A DNA stretch of 64,000 bases, taken from the NCBI RefSeq assembly GCF_020523825.1, contig NZ_JAJALK010000003.1:124001-188000 (forward strand), given 5' to 3'. The translations under genes and the position numbers were made by a program. The notes below the pieces were generated by a model that was not told where the DNA came from, did not search any database, and worked only from the letters and a program-made list of their open reading frames with translations. Below, one piece after another: positions 1 through 8,640 of this stretch (its first letter is position 1; each line of letters begins with the position of its first letter). This DNA is from Methylobacterium brachiatum. GTDB taxonomy: Bacteria; Pseudomonadota; Alphaproteobacteria; Rhizobiales; Beijerinckiaceae.

Positions 1-830
1 CCGTACCACATCACCCCGACCACCGAGGCGGAGATCAGGAAGATCGCCACGCCGGTCAGCAGCGCGCGGGCCCGGATCGAATCGCGGGCGGCGGCATAGG
101 CCTCCTCGGAGGCGGCGGCGAATTTCGCGGCCGTCGTCCCCGAGCGCCCGAAGGCCTGCATGGTCCGCACCGCCCCGACCGCCTCGGCGGCGTAGGCGGA
201 GGCGTCCGCCAGACGGTCCTGCGCGGCCCGGGAGCGCCGCCGCACGCCGCGGCCCGAGACGATCAGCGGGAACACGATGACGGGAATCGCCGCCAGCACC
301 ATCACGGAGAGCCGCGGGCTGGTGATCACCATCATGGCGGTCGCGCCGACGAACAGGAACAGGTTGCGCAGCAGGATCGAGACGGAGACGCCGAAGGCCG
401 ACTTGATCTGCGTCGCGTCGGCGGTGAGCCGCGAGACGATCTCGCCGGATTGCGAGCGGTCGAAGAAGGCGGGATCGAGGATCGTCAGCCGGGCGAAGAC
501 GGCGCTGCGCAGGTCCGCGACCACGCGCTCGCCGAGGGTGACCACGGTATAGACCCGGGCCGCGCTCGACAGTGCGAAGGCCGCCACGACCCCGAGCAGG
601 GCCAGGAAATAGGCATCGATGACGTTGGCGCCGTCGGCCGTGAAGCCGTGGTCGATCACCCGCCGCATGGCGATCGGCACCACCAGGGTCGAGGCCGAGG
701 CGCAGATCAGGGCGAGGATTCCGGCGGCGATCCGCCCGCGGTAGCGCAGGGCGAAGGGCAGGAGCGGCCGGAGCGCGCTCAGCGGTGCCTTGGGCCGGCC
801 GGAAGCGGCCGCTTTCGTCTTACGGGCCAT
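1..830 (-). CDS. ABC transporter membrane domain, partial (exporter type)
   Basis: The frame opens with ATG at 830 on the minus strand and runs off the left edge, so only about 276 N-terminal residues are visible. They begin [20 protein letters not shown] and hold five or so hydrophobic segments. The segment [20 protein letters not shown] (around residue 120) is the conserved first intracellular loop of half-size ABC exporters of the MsbA/LapB/BmrA type. The ATPase domain must lie to the left of the window. Substrate cannot be told from the membrane part. It is divergent from rpmE, with a 242-nt shared upstream region. Confidence 0.85.
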   Translation of the reverse strand, partial: MARKTKAAASGRPKAPLSALRPLLPFALRYRGRIAAGILALICASASTLVVPIAMRRVIDHGFTADGANVIDAYFLALLGVVAAFALSSAARVYTVVTLGERVVADLRSAVFARLTILDPAFFDRSQSGEIVSRLTADATQIKSAFGVSVSILLRNLFLFVGATAMMVITSPRLSVMVLAAIPVIVFPLIVSGRGVRRRSRAAQDRLADASAYAAEAVGAVRTMQAFGRSGTTAAKFAAASEEAYAAARDSIRARALLTGVAIFLISASVVGVMWY

Positions 831-1072
831 CACGCCTCACGCGTCTCTTCCCACCCGGTCCACGGCGCTTGTTCCGGGAGAGAGCCTGCGATATACGCCG
901 CCCCTCATCCGATTGCGCGTGTTCAATGGCCGCGGGCCGCCACCACGGTCGGCTTGGACGTGCCGTTGCCACGAACCTACGGTTCGGTGCAACCGCTGAC
1001 ACCTTCCGCATTCCGGGCCGGGCGGCGCCTCCTGCGCTCCCCGCCGGCGTGCCAGAACAGGAACGACAGGTC

Positions 1073-1321
1073 ATGGCGAAGGACGCGGCCGCAAAGGCCA
1101 AGGGGACCGAGCACCCCGACTACCACTTCATCAAGGTCGTGATGACGGACGGCACCGAGTACCGGACCCGTTCGACCTACGGCAAGGAGGGCGACACCCT
1201 CAACCTCGACATCGATCCGCTCACCCACCCGGCCTGGACCGGCGGCGAGCAGAAGATGCTCGATCGTGCCGGGCGCGTCTCGCGCTTCAACTCGCGGTTC
1301 GGCAATCTCGGCAAGCGCTGA
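1073..1321 (+). CDS. rpmE: 50S ribosomal protein L31
   Basis: The 82-residue product matches bacterial L31, a small basic protein of the large ribosomal subunit at the central protuberance. Family features seen are [24 protein letters not shown] and the C-terminal [13 protein letters not shown]. It lacks the zinc-binding Cys residues of the classical E. coli form, as is usual in alphaproteobacteria. An in-frame upstream extension to 785 exists but falls outside the family length, so ATG 1073 was chosen. A strong hairpin follows, so it is probably a single-gene unit. Confidence 0.97.
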   Translation: MAKDAAAKAKGTEHPDYHFIKVVMTDGTEYRTRSTYGKEGDTLNLDIDPLTHPAWTGGEQKMLDRAGRVSRFNSRFGNLGKR

Positions 1322-1352
1322 TCCCCGGCGGATCAGGCGGACCCGAATCACA

Positions 1353-1385
1353 ACGGGCGGTCCCTCGCGGGGCCGCCCGTTTCTG
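1353..1385 (+). terminator. Rho-independent terminator of rpmE
   Basis: A GC-rich stem of acgggcggtcc against gggccgcccgt with a short loop lies 31 nt after the rpmE stop and is followed by TTTCTG. The U-tract is weak. Placement right after a ribosomal gene supports a terminator. Confidence 0.7.
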
Positions 1386-1600
1386 CTTGCGCGCTTGTCA
1401 CGCCACCCCGCCTGGGGCGGGTTTTTCCCGTAAAATCCGATCGCAAATTTTCCGGCCGGGCGGCGGGTTTGGTCCACATGATCACCCGCCGAAGAAAATA
1501 ATCTTTTGATAAGACGCGCCGCGACGGCTCTCGCCGGGTTGGCCTGTGCGAGGGGCCTCTTTTCCGGCCAAGCCGCGCCATCGTAATGTCCGCTCCCGTC

Positions 1601-1757
1601 GATGATCGGACCGCGCAACGATCATCGGTCGTCCCGATCGCATATCGATCCGGTCGCGGTCGTTCTTCCCGGGTGATCGTCGGACGGTCTTCGAAGCGTC
1701 CCCGAGAGACCCAAAACCATCTCAGGCGCTCGAAAGCTGCGAGCGCCGTTTTCGGGG
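1601..1757 (+). promoter_or_regulatory. Structured 5' leader of the metQ-like gene
   Basis: The gene-free stretch 1386-1766 holds two dyads. GATGATCG (1601-1608) pairs with CGATCATC (1619-1626). Nearer the gene, CCCCG (1700-1704) can pair with CGGGG (1753-1757), enclosing a GAGA/TCTC hairpin (about 1705-1723) and an 8-bp perfect hairpin ggcgctcg/cgagcgcc (1725-1732 with 1740-1747) followed by GTTTTC. Together they form a possible three-way junction ending 9 nt before the ATG. It could act as an attenuator or a ligand-sensing leader. I could not match it to a known riboswitch class. Confidence 0.4.
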
Positions 1758-1766
1758 TCGTCTTCC

Positions 1767-2546
1767 ATGAAACGCTGGCTGTCGTCCGCCCTCGCCATCC
1801 TGCTCACCTTTGCCGCCCCGGCCTTCGCGGCCGAGAAGATCAAGGTCGGCATCATGAGCGATTCCGAGGATGTCTGGGCGAAGGTGAAGGCGATCGCCGC
1901 CAAGGACGGGCTCGATCTCGACCTCGTCGTCTTCTCCGACTACCTCGTGCCGAACGCTGCCCTCGATGCCGGGGACATCCAGGCCAACGCCTTCCAGCAC
2001 AAGCCTTTCCTGGAGAACCAGATCAAGGCCAAGGGCTACAAGATCGTGCCGGTCGCCGACACGATCGTCTCGCCGATCGGCCTCTATTCCCGAAAGGTGA
2101 AGGCGGTCGGCGACCTGAAGACCGGCGCCGCGATCGGCATCCCGAACGACCCGTCCAACGGCGGTCGCGCCCTGCTGCTGCTGCAGGCCCAGAAGCTGAT
2201 CACGCTGAAGGACGGCGTCGGCATCCTGCCCACGGTGCTCGACGTCACCGCCAATCCGAAGAAGCTGCAGTTCCGCGAGATCGACGCGGCCCAGCTGGCG
2301 CGCAGCCTCGACGATCTGGACGCCGCGGTGATCAACACGAACTACGCCGTCGAAGCCGGCCTGAAGCCGGGCAAGGACTCGATCGCGATCGAGTCGTCGG
2401 TCAACAACCCCTACAACAACTTCATCGCTGTGCGGGAGGCGGACAAGAACGCCTCCTGGGTGCCCAAGCTCGTCCACGCCTACCAGAACGACACGATCCG
2501 GGCCTACATCACGCAGAACCGGCCGGGCGAATTGCCGGCCTTCTGA
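1767..2546 (+). CDS. MetQ/NlpA-family periplasmic binding protein
   Basis: The 259-residue product matches the NLPA family of binding proteins that feed methionine (MetNIQ) importers. Family signatures include FSDYLVPNAALDAGDIQANAFQHKPFL, GIPNDPSNGGRALLLLQ and VINTNYAVEAGL. The N-terminus MKRWLSSALAILLTFAAPAFA is a type I signal peptide ending AFA. There is no lipobox Cys, so it should be a soluble periplasmic protein and not a lipoprotein. MetN and MetI are not adjacent, so it is an orphan here. The ligand (D- or L-methionine or a related amino acid) is inferred from the family. It sits directly behind a structured leader. Confidence 0.88.
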   Translation: MKRWLSSALAILLTFAAPAFAAEKIKVGIMSDSEDVWAKVKAIAAKDGLDLDLVVFSDYLVPNAALDAGDIQANAFQHKPFLENQIKAKGYKIVPVADTIVSPIGLYSRKVKAVGDLKTGAAIGIPNDPSNGGRALLLLQAQKLITLKDGVGILPTVLDVTANPKKLQFREIDAAQLARSLDDLDAAVINTNYAVEAGLKPGKDSIAIESSVNNPYNNFIAVREADKNASWVPKLVHAYQNDTIRAYITQNRPGELPAF

Positions 2547-2595
2547 GCCCCGCGCCCGCGGTCGGAACCCCCCGGGTCCGGCCGCGCGGCCGCGC

Positions 2596-3126
2596 TCAGC
2601 CCTCGCCCAGGCGGAACGCCATGCGCAGCAGGCCCTGCTGGGCCGCCACCGGGCTCTCGACCGGTGCCGGCGTCGGACGGTCGTCCGCGATCAGCGAGTC
2701 GAGGTGGAGGATGCGGGCGTGCAGGCGCCGTGCCCGCATGATCAGCTGCTGTAGGCGCACCGGCAGCAGGTTGAAATCCGACTGCTTCGGCGGCTCGGCC
2801 TTGCCGAGCTTGACCCGGTGCTTCTCCTGCAGCGCCTCCGCCGGGGTCATCTCGCCCTCGGCGACCGCGCGCTGGACCAGCAGCCACGACGCGATCTGCA
2901 TGAGCAGCGTGGTCAAACGCATGCTCTCCGCGGCGTAGCTCAGCGTCGCGTCCCGGGAGACGAGGCGCGACTCGTCCCGGCCCTCGCCGTCGAGATAGGC
3001 CGCCGTCTCCTCCACGAGCAGCATGCCGTCGCGGAACAGCGTCTTGAACGCCACGGAATTGACGTAGGTCTTGCCGAAATCGACCCAGTCCCGATCGTCC
3101 CGGAACGTGACATCGAAGCCGTTCAT
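2596..3126 (-). CDS. rcdA: RcdA, adaptor for regulated CtrA degradation (DUF1465)
   Basis: The 176-residue protein matches the DUF1465/RcdA family. The conserved core is FKTLFRDGMLLVEETAAYLDGEGRDES (residues 28-54) and YAAESMRLTTLLMQIASWLLVQRAVAEGEM (64-93). In Caulobacter RcdA is a helical adaptor that, with CpdR and PopA, helps deliver the cell-cycle regulator CtrA to ClpXP. The tail is proline-rich and probably disordered. A CtrA-like box lies in its upstream region at 3236-3250, which would place it under the regulator it helps remove. Confidence 0.92.
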   Translation of the reverse strand: MNGFDVTFRDDRDWVDFGKTYVNSVAFKTLFRDGMLLVEETAAYLDGEGRDESRLVSRDATLSYAAESMRLTTLLMQIASWLLVQRAVAEGEMTPAEALQEKHRVKLGKAEPPKQSDFNLLPVRLQQLIMRARRLHARILHLDSLIADDRPTPAPVESPVAAQQGLLRMAFRLGEG

Positions 3127-3235
3127 GTGCCTCTCCTGTGCCGCCGACGGGCCTAGCCGTCCCGGACCGGGACATTCCGGCCATGGCTCCCGGACGACGC
3201 AGCAATCCTAGCGCCGAACCGCGGCCGCATCAGGG

Positions 3236-3250
3236 TTAGATCTTTTTTAA
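3236..3250. promoter_or_regulatory. CtrA-like box upstream of rcdA
   Basis: The motif TTAG-N7-TTAA at 3236-3250 is one mismatch from the CtrA consensus TTAA-N7-TTAA. Further TTAA half sites follow at 3253-3256 and 3272-3275. The stretch is AT-rich within a GC-rich genome and lies about 110 nt before the rcdA ATG. The rest of the gene-free stretch 3127-3480 holds only the hairpin listed at 3380-3410. Confidence 0.45.
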
Positions 3251-3379
3251 CCTTAACGACCGGGCCGATGGTTAAGATATGGCGCTCGTCGTCGCGTGCA
3301 AGCATTCGAAAGGAGACCTCGACACCGCCGAATACGCGGTGCCTCCGGCCGATCTTGGAACCGCTTGCGTGCAGGGCCT

Positions 3380-3410
3380 GCCCGCCCTCAACTGCTGGGC
3401 GAGGGCGGGC
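3380..3410 (-). terminator. Hairpin downstream of the PCuAC gene
   Basis: A 9-bp perfect stem, gcccgccct (3380-3388) with agggcgggc (3402-3410), and a 13-nt loop lie about 70 nt past the stop of the minus-strand copper chaperone gene. There is no T-tract, so it may be a factor-assisted terminator or an mRNA 3' end stabiliser. Confidence 0.4.
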
Positions 3411-3480
3411 CAGATCAAGCGGCGTGGACTGTCCCGAAACACGCGCAGCGTGTCCCCGCCTCCGGGGCGATCGATGTCTG

Positions 3481-3978
3481 CTAATGGTGATGCTGGTGGC
3501 CGCCGCCCGGTGCGCTCGCGCCGATCGGCGCCACCGAGAACGTGACCGGGACGGTGCCGGCGCGCTGGAATGTCAGCGTCCCGGCCACGGTATCGCCGGC
3601 CTTGGGCGCGCCGGTCAGGCCCTCGAACATCAGGTGATAGCCGCCGGGCTTCAGCTCGACCGTCTCGCCGGGCTTGATCGTCAGGCCGCCCGAAACCGGG
3701 GCCATCTTCATCACGCCGCCCTCCATCGACATGGAGTGGATCTCGCCGGAGGTCGCGAACGGCACCGAGGCGCCCGTGAGCGTGTCGGGGGCCGAGCCGG
3801 TGTTGACGATCCGCACGTAGCCGCCCGCGACCTTGGCGCCGTTCGGCGTGGCGCGCAGCCAGGGCGTGTCGATCGTGAGATCGCCGGCCTTGACCGGCGC
3901 CGCCTCCGGGGCCGCCTGCGCCGTGCTCGCGAACAGGCCGAGGCCCAGCAGGGCCGTGCAAAGGATCTTCATGGGCAT
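3481..3978 (-). CDS. PCu(A)C-type periplasmic copper chaperone
   Basis: The 165-residue protein has a signal peptide (MPMKILCTALLGLGLFASTAQA) followed by the PCuAC fold. Copper-ligand motifs of the family are visible: IHSMSMEGGVMKM (about residues 80-92, H and M ligands) and GGYHLMFEGL (about 117-126). The tail is GGGHQHHH, a His cluster that could be a second copper site. These proteins bind Cu(I) and hand it to the CuA or CuB centre of cytochrome oxidase, often with Sco. No Sco gene is next to it. ATG 3972 is an alternative start two codons in. Confidence 0.9.
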   Translation of the reverse strand: MPMKILCTALLGLGLFASTAQAAPEAAPVKAGDLTIDTPWLRATPNGAKVAGGYVRIVNTGSAPDTLTGASVPFATSGEIHSMSMEGGVMKMAPVSGGLTIKPGETVELKPGGYHLMFEGLTGAPKAGDTVAGTLTFQRAGTVPVTFSVAPIGASAPGGGHQHHH

Positions 3979-4278
3979 GCTTCCGTCCTGACTCGTCTAG
4001 CAATCGGTCCGCCCGCGACCGCGGCGGCGACCTGAGGCGCGGGCCGTGGGCTCCCGGCGCGGCCAGCCCGGACCGCCCGACGGTGGCATCTCTGCCACAC
4101 CGTCCCGCGGGTGACAGTTGTCGCCGCGCCGCAGCCAGTCGTCAGGTGCGTTGGCGCACGCCGATGCCACAATCCGGCCCCTTCGATAGGGAGTCTTAAG
4201 GCCATCCCGACACCGTGGCGACCGGGTAGACCCGCTCTCGCCATGAACTGACGAACTCCGGACAAGAGCCAGCGACTG

Positions 4279-5577
4279 ATGCGCACCAAGGCAACAAACC
4301 GGTTCACCGCCATCCTGGGCGTCGCCGCGCTCGGCACGCTCGGGCTCGGCGCCGCCGAGGCCCGAGACCAGGGCAACTATGCCCAGGCCGAGTGGGCGCA
4401 GGATTACGCCTCGCCTGCCGGCATGCAGGTGCAGCGCGAGACCGTGCCGATCCTGTCGCCCCAGACCGTGGCGGCCACCGAGCAGATGGTCGAGCGCTAT
4501 CGGGAGATCGTCAACCGCGGCGGCTGGCGTCCGGTCTCGGGCGCCGAGCGCCTGCGCGTCGGCGCGAAGGGTCCGGCAGTGGCCGCGGTGCGCCAGCGCC
4601 TGATCGTCACCGGCGACCTCGATCCGGCCGCCGGCGGCTCGGGCGTGTACGATTCCTACGTCGCGGCCGGCGTGAAGCGCTTCCAGGCCCGTCACGGCCT
4701 CAGCCAGACCGGCGCGATGAGCCTCGCCACCCAGCAGGCGATGAACGTGCCCGCCGACGTGCGGCTGCACCAGCTCGAGACCAACGTCGTCCGCCTGCGC
4801 TCCTATTCGGGCGATCTCGGCCGGCGCTTCGTGATCATGAACATCCCGGCCGCCCTGGTGGAGACCGTGGAGAACGGCCAGGTCGTCACGCTGCACGCCG
4901 CCGGCGTCGGCAAGATCGACCGCCAGTCGCCGATCATGAACACCAAGGCGACGCAGATCAACTTCAACCCGACCTGGACGGTCCCGGCTTCCATCGTGAA
5001 GAAGGACCTGATCCCGAAGATGCAGAAGGATCCGAACTACCTCACCGACAACAAGATCCACATCCTGTCGGGCAATGGCGAGGTCTCGCCGCGCTCGATC
5101 AACTGGAACTCGGATGAGGGCACGCGCTACACCTACCGGCAGGAATCGGGTGCCGACTTCAACTCGATGGGCATCGTCCGCATCAACATCCCGAACCCCT
5201 ACGGCGTGTTCATGCACGACACGAACACCAAGGGCGTGTTCGGCGACGATTTCCGCTTCATCTCGTCGGGCTGCGTGCGCGTGCAGAACGTGCGCGAGTA
5301 CATCACCTGGCTGCTGAAGGAGACCCCCGGCTGGGGCCGTGAGCAGGTCGAGCAGGCGATCGAGAGCGGCAAGCGCGTCGACGCCAACATCGCCCAGCCC
5401 GTGCCGGTCTACTGGACCTACATCACCGCCTGGGCGACCCCGGACGGCCTCGTGCAGTTCCGCGACGACATCTACAAGCGCGACGGCGTGAACGTGCCCT
5501 CGACCATCGGGGCGCCGACCCCGGTCGCCAGCGCCGAGCCGCTGCCCCAGACCTTCGAGCCCGGCGACGAGGAGTAA
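4279..5577 (+). CDS. L,D-transpeptidase with peptidoglycan-binding domain (YcbB-like)
   Basis: The 432-residue protein starts with a signal peptide (about 1-28). A PG_binding_1 domain covers roughly residues 90-155 (GAKGPAVAAVRQRL to LATQQAM). The YkuD catalytic domain runs from about 186 to 345, with His313 (VFMHDTNTKGVF), Cys332 and Arg334 in FISSGCVRVQ. It should form 3-3 cross-links between peptidoglycan stems, or attach proteins to them, in the periplasm. It is a single-gene unit closed by a strong hairpin. A second, smaller YkuD protein is at 41237. Confidence 0.93.
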   Translation: MRTKATNRFTAILGVAALGTLGLGAAEARDQGNYAQAEWAQDYASPAGMQVQRETVPILSPQTVAATEQMVERYREIVNRGGWRPVSGAERLRVGAKGPAVAAVRQRLIVTGDLDPAAGGSGVYDSYVAAGVKRFQARHGLSQTGAMSLATQQAMNVPADVRLHQLETNVVRLRSYSGDLGRRFVIMNIPAALVETVENGQVVTLHAAGVGKIDRQSPIMNTKATQINFNPTWTVPASIVKKDLIPKMQKDPNYLTDNKIHILSGNGEVSPRSINWNSDEGTRYTYRQESGADFNSMGIVRINIPNPYGVFMHDTNTKGVFGDDFRFISSGCVRVQNVREYITWLLKETPGWGREQVEQAIESGKRVDANIAQPVPVYWTYITAWATPDGLVQFRDDIYKRDGVNVPSTIGAPTPVASAEPLPQTFEPGDEE

Positions 5578-5608
5578 GCGCTCCGCGCCTCGGCCCGACG
5601 GCTTCATC

Positions 5609-5642
5609 CGAGGCCCGCATCCCATCCGGGGTGCGGGCCTCG
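5609..5642 (+). terminator. Terminator hairpin after the L,D-transpeptidase gene
   Basis: A 15-nt arm (5609-5623, starting cgaggcccgcat) pairs with 5628-5642 over a 4-nt loop with one wobble pair. It lies 31 nt after the stop codon. The T-tract is poor (TGCGTTTCG), but stem strength and position support a terminator. Confidence 0.7.
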
Positions 5643-5717
5643 TGCGTTTCGGGGCCGCGCTGTCATCGGGCGGTCAAACGCCTCTGCTTGGCCTTTGCCG
5701 CCGAGCAGGAGCCCCCG

Positions 5718-7376
5718 ATGTCGCGCGATTCCAATCCCGCACCCGCACGCCTCACCCGCCGGGAGACCGTGGCCGGCGCCGCCGCCCTCGGGCTCATCGC
5801 CGGCCGCGCCGGGGCGCAGGAATCCGGGGAGGCCACCGGCATCGTCTATGCCGTCCCGGCGCCCGGCGCCGACCGCGCGCCGCTGCCGGGCGTGCTGGTC
5901 TCCAACGGCCGCGAGGTCGCGCGCACGGACGGGCAGGGGCGCTATCGTCTGCCGATGCCCGGGGACGGCGCGGTCTTCGTGATCAAGCCGCCGGGCTACG
6001 CCCTGCCGCGCGATGCCGACAACGTGCCCCGGCACTCCTACATCCACCAGCCCAACGGCACGCCGGCGAGCCTCGGCCTGCGCTACCGGGGCCTCGCACC
6101 CACCGGCCCGCTTCCGGCCTCGATCGACTTCACCCTGACCCGGGTCGACGAACCCGCGGATTTCGACGTGATCCTGTTCACCGATCCGCAGCCGGAGAGC
6201 CGGTTCGAGCTCGACCATGTGCGCGACACCGCGGTCGCCCGGGCGATGACCATCCCGGCGGCGTTCGGCCTCACCACCGGCGACGTGCTGTTCGACGACC
6301 TCTCGCTCTACGGGCGCTCCAACCGCATCGTCGGCCGGATCGGGCTGCCCTGGTACAGCCTGCCCGGCAACCACGACCTCAACATGCAGGCCCCGGACGC
6401 GCGCTACAGCCGCGAGACCTGGAAGCGCGTGTTCGGCGCGCCGAGCTACGCGTTCCGGCACGGGCGGGTGCTGTTCGTCATGCTGGACAACGTGGAGTGG
6501 ATGGGGCCGCCGGTTCCCGTGGGGGCCAACACCTACCGGGGCCATATCGGCGAGCGGACGCTCGCCTTTCTGAAGAACCTCCTGGCCGAGATCCCGCCGG
6601 ACGACCTGATCGTGCTGGCGACCCACATCCCGCTGCTCACCGATACCGGCGACGACCCGCGCAGCGCGACGATCGACCGGGCGGTGCTGCTCGACGTGCT
6701 GGCCGGCCGCAAGGTGCTCAGCCTCGCCGGCCACACCCACACCACCGAGCATCACTACCCGGCGGACGGGCACCACCACCACGTGATGACGGCGGTGTCG
6801 GGCTCGTGGTGGAGCGGGCCGGATACACGGACCGGCATCCCCTCGGCCGACAGCCGCGACGGCACGCCGAACGGCTTCCACGTGCTCTCGATCCGCGGCA
6901 CCGACTACACGACCCGCTTCGTCCCCGCCCAGGGCGAGCCGGACGCGACGATGCGCATCGCCTTCGAGAGCGAGTTGCGTCCCGCCGCCCCGGAGATCGT
7001 CCGGGCGAGCCATCCGATGCAGGGCCTGCGCCCGCCGGTCCCGCAGGAGGCGCTGGCCTCGACCAACCTCGTGGTCAACGTCTTCGACGGCGGCCCGCGC
7101 ACGACCCTGACCGTGGGGATCGGCGACCGGGCGCCGGAGCCGATGGTCCGTACCCGGCGGCTCGACTCGTTCGTGACCGAGCTCTACGCGCGGTACCCCG
7201 AGACCAAGAAGAGCTGGGTCCAGGCGACGCCCTCGACCCATATCTGGACCGCCCGCCTGCCGGACGACCTCCCGCCCGGCGCCCACCGGGTCACCGTGGC
7301 GGGGACGGACGAGTACGGCCGTCCGATCCGCGCCTGCGCCGTCCTCGAGGTGACCGGCGACGGCGCGCGCGGCTGA
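5718..7376 (+). CDS. Tat-exported calcineurin-like phosphoesterase
   Basis: The 552-residue product has a twin-arginine signal (LTRRETVAGAAALGLIAG, residues 12-29). An Ig-like MetallophosN domain follows (about 40-140). The metal-binding core shows FTDPQPE (Asp156), TTGDVLFDD (188-194), PGNHD (216-220), ATHIPL (His303) and AGHTHTTEH (337-345). A MetallophosC domain ends the protein. The start at 5718 was preferred to an in-frame ATG at 5631 because the Tat motif then sits near the N-terminus. It is expected to be a periplasmic phosphomonoesterase or phosphodiesterase. The substrate is unknown. It converges on the next gene with a 4-nt gap. Confidence 0.9.
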   Translation: MSRDSNPAPARLTRRETVAGAAALGLIAGRAGAQESGEATGIVYAVPAPGADRAPLPGVLVSNGREVARTDGQGRYRLPMPGDGAVFVIKPPGYALPRDADNVPRHSYIHQPNGTPASLGLRYRGLAPTGPLPASIDFTLTRVDEPADFDVILFTDPQPESRFELDHVRDTAVARAMTIPAAFGLTTGDVLFDDLSLYGRSNRIVGRIGLPWYSLPGNHDLNMQAPDARYSRETWKRVFGAPSYAFRHGRVLFVMLDNVEWMGPPVPVGANTYRGHIGERTLAFLKNLLAEIPPDDLIVLATHIPLLTDTGDDPRSATIDRAVLLDVLAGRKVLSLAGHTHTTEHHYPADGHHHHVMTAVSGSWWSGPDTRTGIPSADSRDGTPNGFHVLSIRGTDYTTRFVPAQGEPDATMRIAFESELRPAAPEIVRASHPMQGLRPPVPQEALASTNLVVNVFDGGPRTTLTVGIGDRAPEPMVRTRRLDSFVTELYARYPETKKSWVQATPSTHIWTARLPDDLPPGAHRVTVAGTDEYGRPIRACAVLEVTGDGARG

Positions 7377-7380
7377 CAGT

Positions 7381-8415
7381 TCACGTCGGCGCGGCCCGGG
7401 CTGGCGATCGCGATGTCTGCATCGCGGTCGAGGCGGCTTCGATCGCCGTCGCGATTCCGGCGATCAGGGCGGTGGTGACGAGCGCGGTCTGCCACAGACC
7501 TTGGACCGGGTGGCCGAACAGGGTCCGGCACGTGAACAGCGCCAGGTTCGAGGCGACCAGGTAGATCAGGACATGTCGCCCCGGGCTCGTCATAAAGCGG
7601 GGGAGGGCGACGCGCCGGACGATCGCCATGCTGGCCGCCCGATAGAGCAGGAGGAACAGGGCCGGTCCCACGACCCACAGGGTCGAGGGCGGGAAGCGGG
7701 CGGGCGGGCGCTCGGCCGTCATCGCCACGGCGAGAAACCCGTAGGTCGCCAGGGCGGCAAGGCACAGCGCGAGGCGGCCGAACGGTTCCGGCTTCCCGGC
7801 ATAGAAGGCTCCGAGAAACAGCCACATCGCGTAGGGCGCGAGCGGGAAATACGTGGTGTTCGGCGCGCTGAACAGGATCCTCAGCCAGGGCAGATCGAAG
7901 GCCTCGATCTGGACGCATCCGGACAGGGCCGAGAGGGCCAGGCCCAGGGCCAGGATCGCTGGCTGCGCGGCGAGCGGGCCGAGCCATCGCCCGATCCCGA
8001 TCATCGCGAGGCTCAGGACGAAGAACGAGGCCAGGAACTCGCTGTGGCCGGGCAGGTCGGTCAGCGTCACGACGCCCAGGATCCGCGTGCCGGACCAGCC
8101 GGTTCGCTCGATCAGCAGCAGATGCGCGATGCCCGACAGGTAGAAGGCCAGCAGGATTTGCGCGGGGCCCTTGAGCCGGGCCCAAACCGTCCCGGCCCGA
8201 TCCCTGCGGCGGGACAGGGCCGTTCCCCAGCCGAACGCGAACAGGAAACCCGAGAAGCTGATGAGGTTGATAACGTTCGACAGGCCTTCCGCCAGCCTGT
8301 CGCCCGGCGCCTGAACGATCTGGACGACGTGGGCGAAGATCATGCCCGTGACGAGAAGCGTCTTGAACACATCCAGATCGAGGCACCGATTCCGGCGTTC
8401 ATTCCTGCTGGACAA
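7381..8415 (-). CDS. Acyltransferase-3-type integral membrane protein
   Basis: The 344-residue protein has about ten hydrophobic segments. It opens with LDLDVFKTLLVTGMIFAHVV, matching the first helix of the Acyl_transf_3 family in which the His after the helix is important for catalysis. Members O-acylate or succinylate surface glycans, lipids or periplasmic glucans. OpgC-like proteins have a similar layout. No sugar-modifying partner is adjacent, so substrate and acyl group are unknown. Confidence 0.78.
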   Translation of the reverse strand: MSSRNERRNRCLDLDVFKTLLVTGMIFAHVVQIVQAPGDRLAEGLSNVINLISFSGFLFAFGWGTALSRRRDRAGTVWARLKGPAQILLAFYLSGIAHLLLIERTGWSGTRILGVVTLTDLPGHSEFLASFFVLSLAMIGIGRWLGPLAAQPAILALGLALSALSGCVQIEAFDLPWLRILFSAPNTTYFPLAPYAMWLFLGAFYAGKPEPFGRLALCLAALATYGFLAVAMTAERPPARFPPSTLWVVGPALFLLLYRAASMAIVRRVALPRFMTSPGRHVLIYLVASNLALFTCRTLFGHPVQGLWQTALVTTALIAGIATAIEAASTAMQTSRSPARAAPT

Positions 8416-8640
8416 GCGGGCCCCTCGGACAACGGCGGACGCCGTGATGCGCTGCCGTGAGCGTCGCCGCCCCGTGTAAAGATGACGTGTCCGAACGGGG
8501 CGGCCTGCTTCGTCCCGGTGTACGATCCGTCAATGACCGCGGACCCTGGTCATTCGCGCCCGCCTCGCCGGCAGGCTCCTCCGAGGGGGGCGCCCCGGAC
8601 CGGGCGGAGCCGATCCCGGGGCGGTTGCGCGGACCGGATG

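Noticed and set aside
785..1072. N-terminal extension of rpmE to an upstream ATG
   Set aside because: L31 is about 75-82 residues. The extra 96 residues are low complexity and not part of the family.
3279..3545. A plus-strand 88-codon gene between rcdA and the copper chaperone
   Set aside because: It runs into the antisense of the chaperone gene, spans the hairpin at 3380-3410 and has no family resemblance. The ATG lacks a convincing ribosome site.
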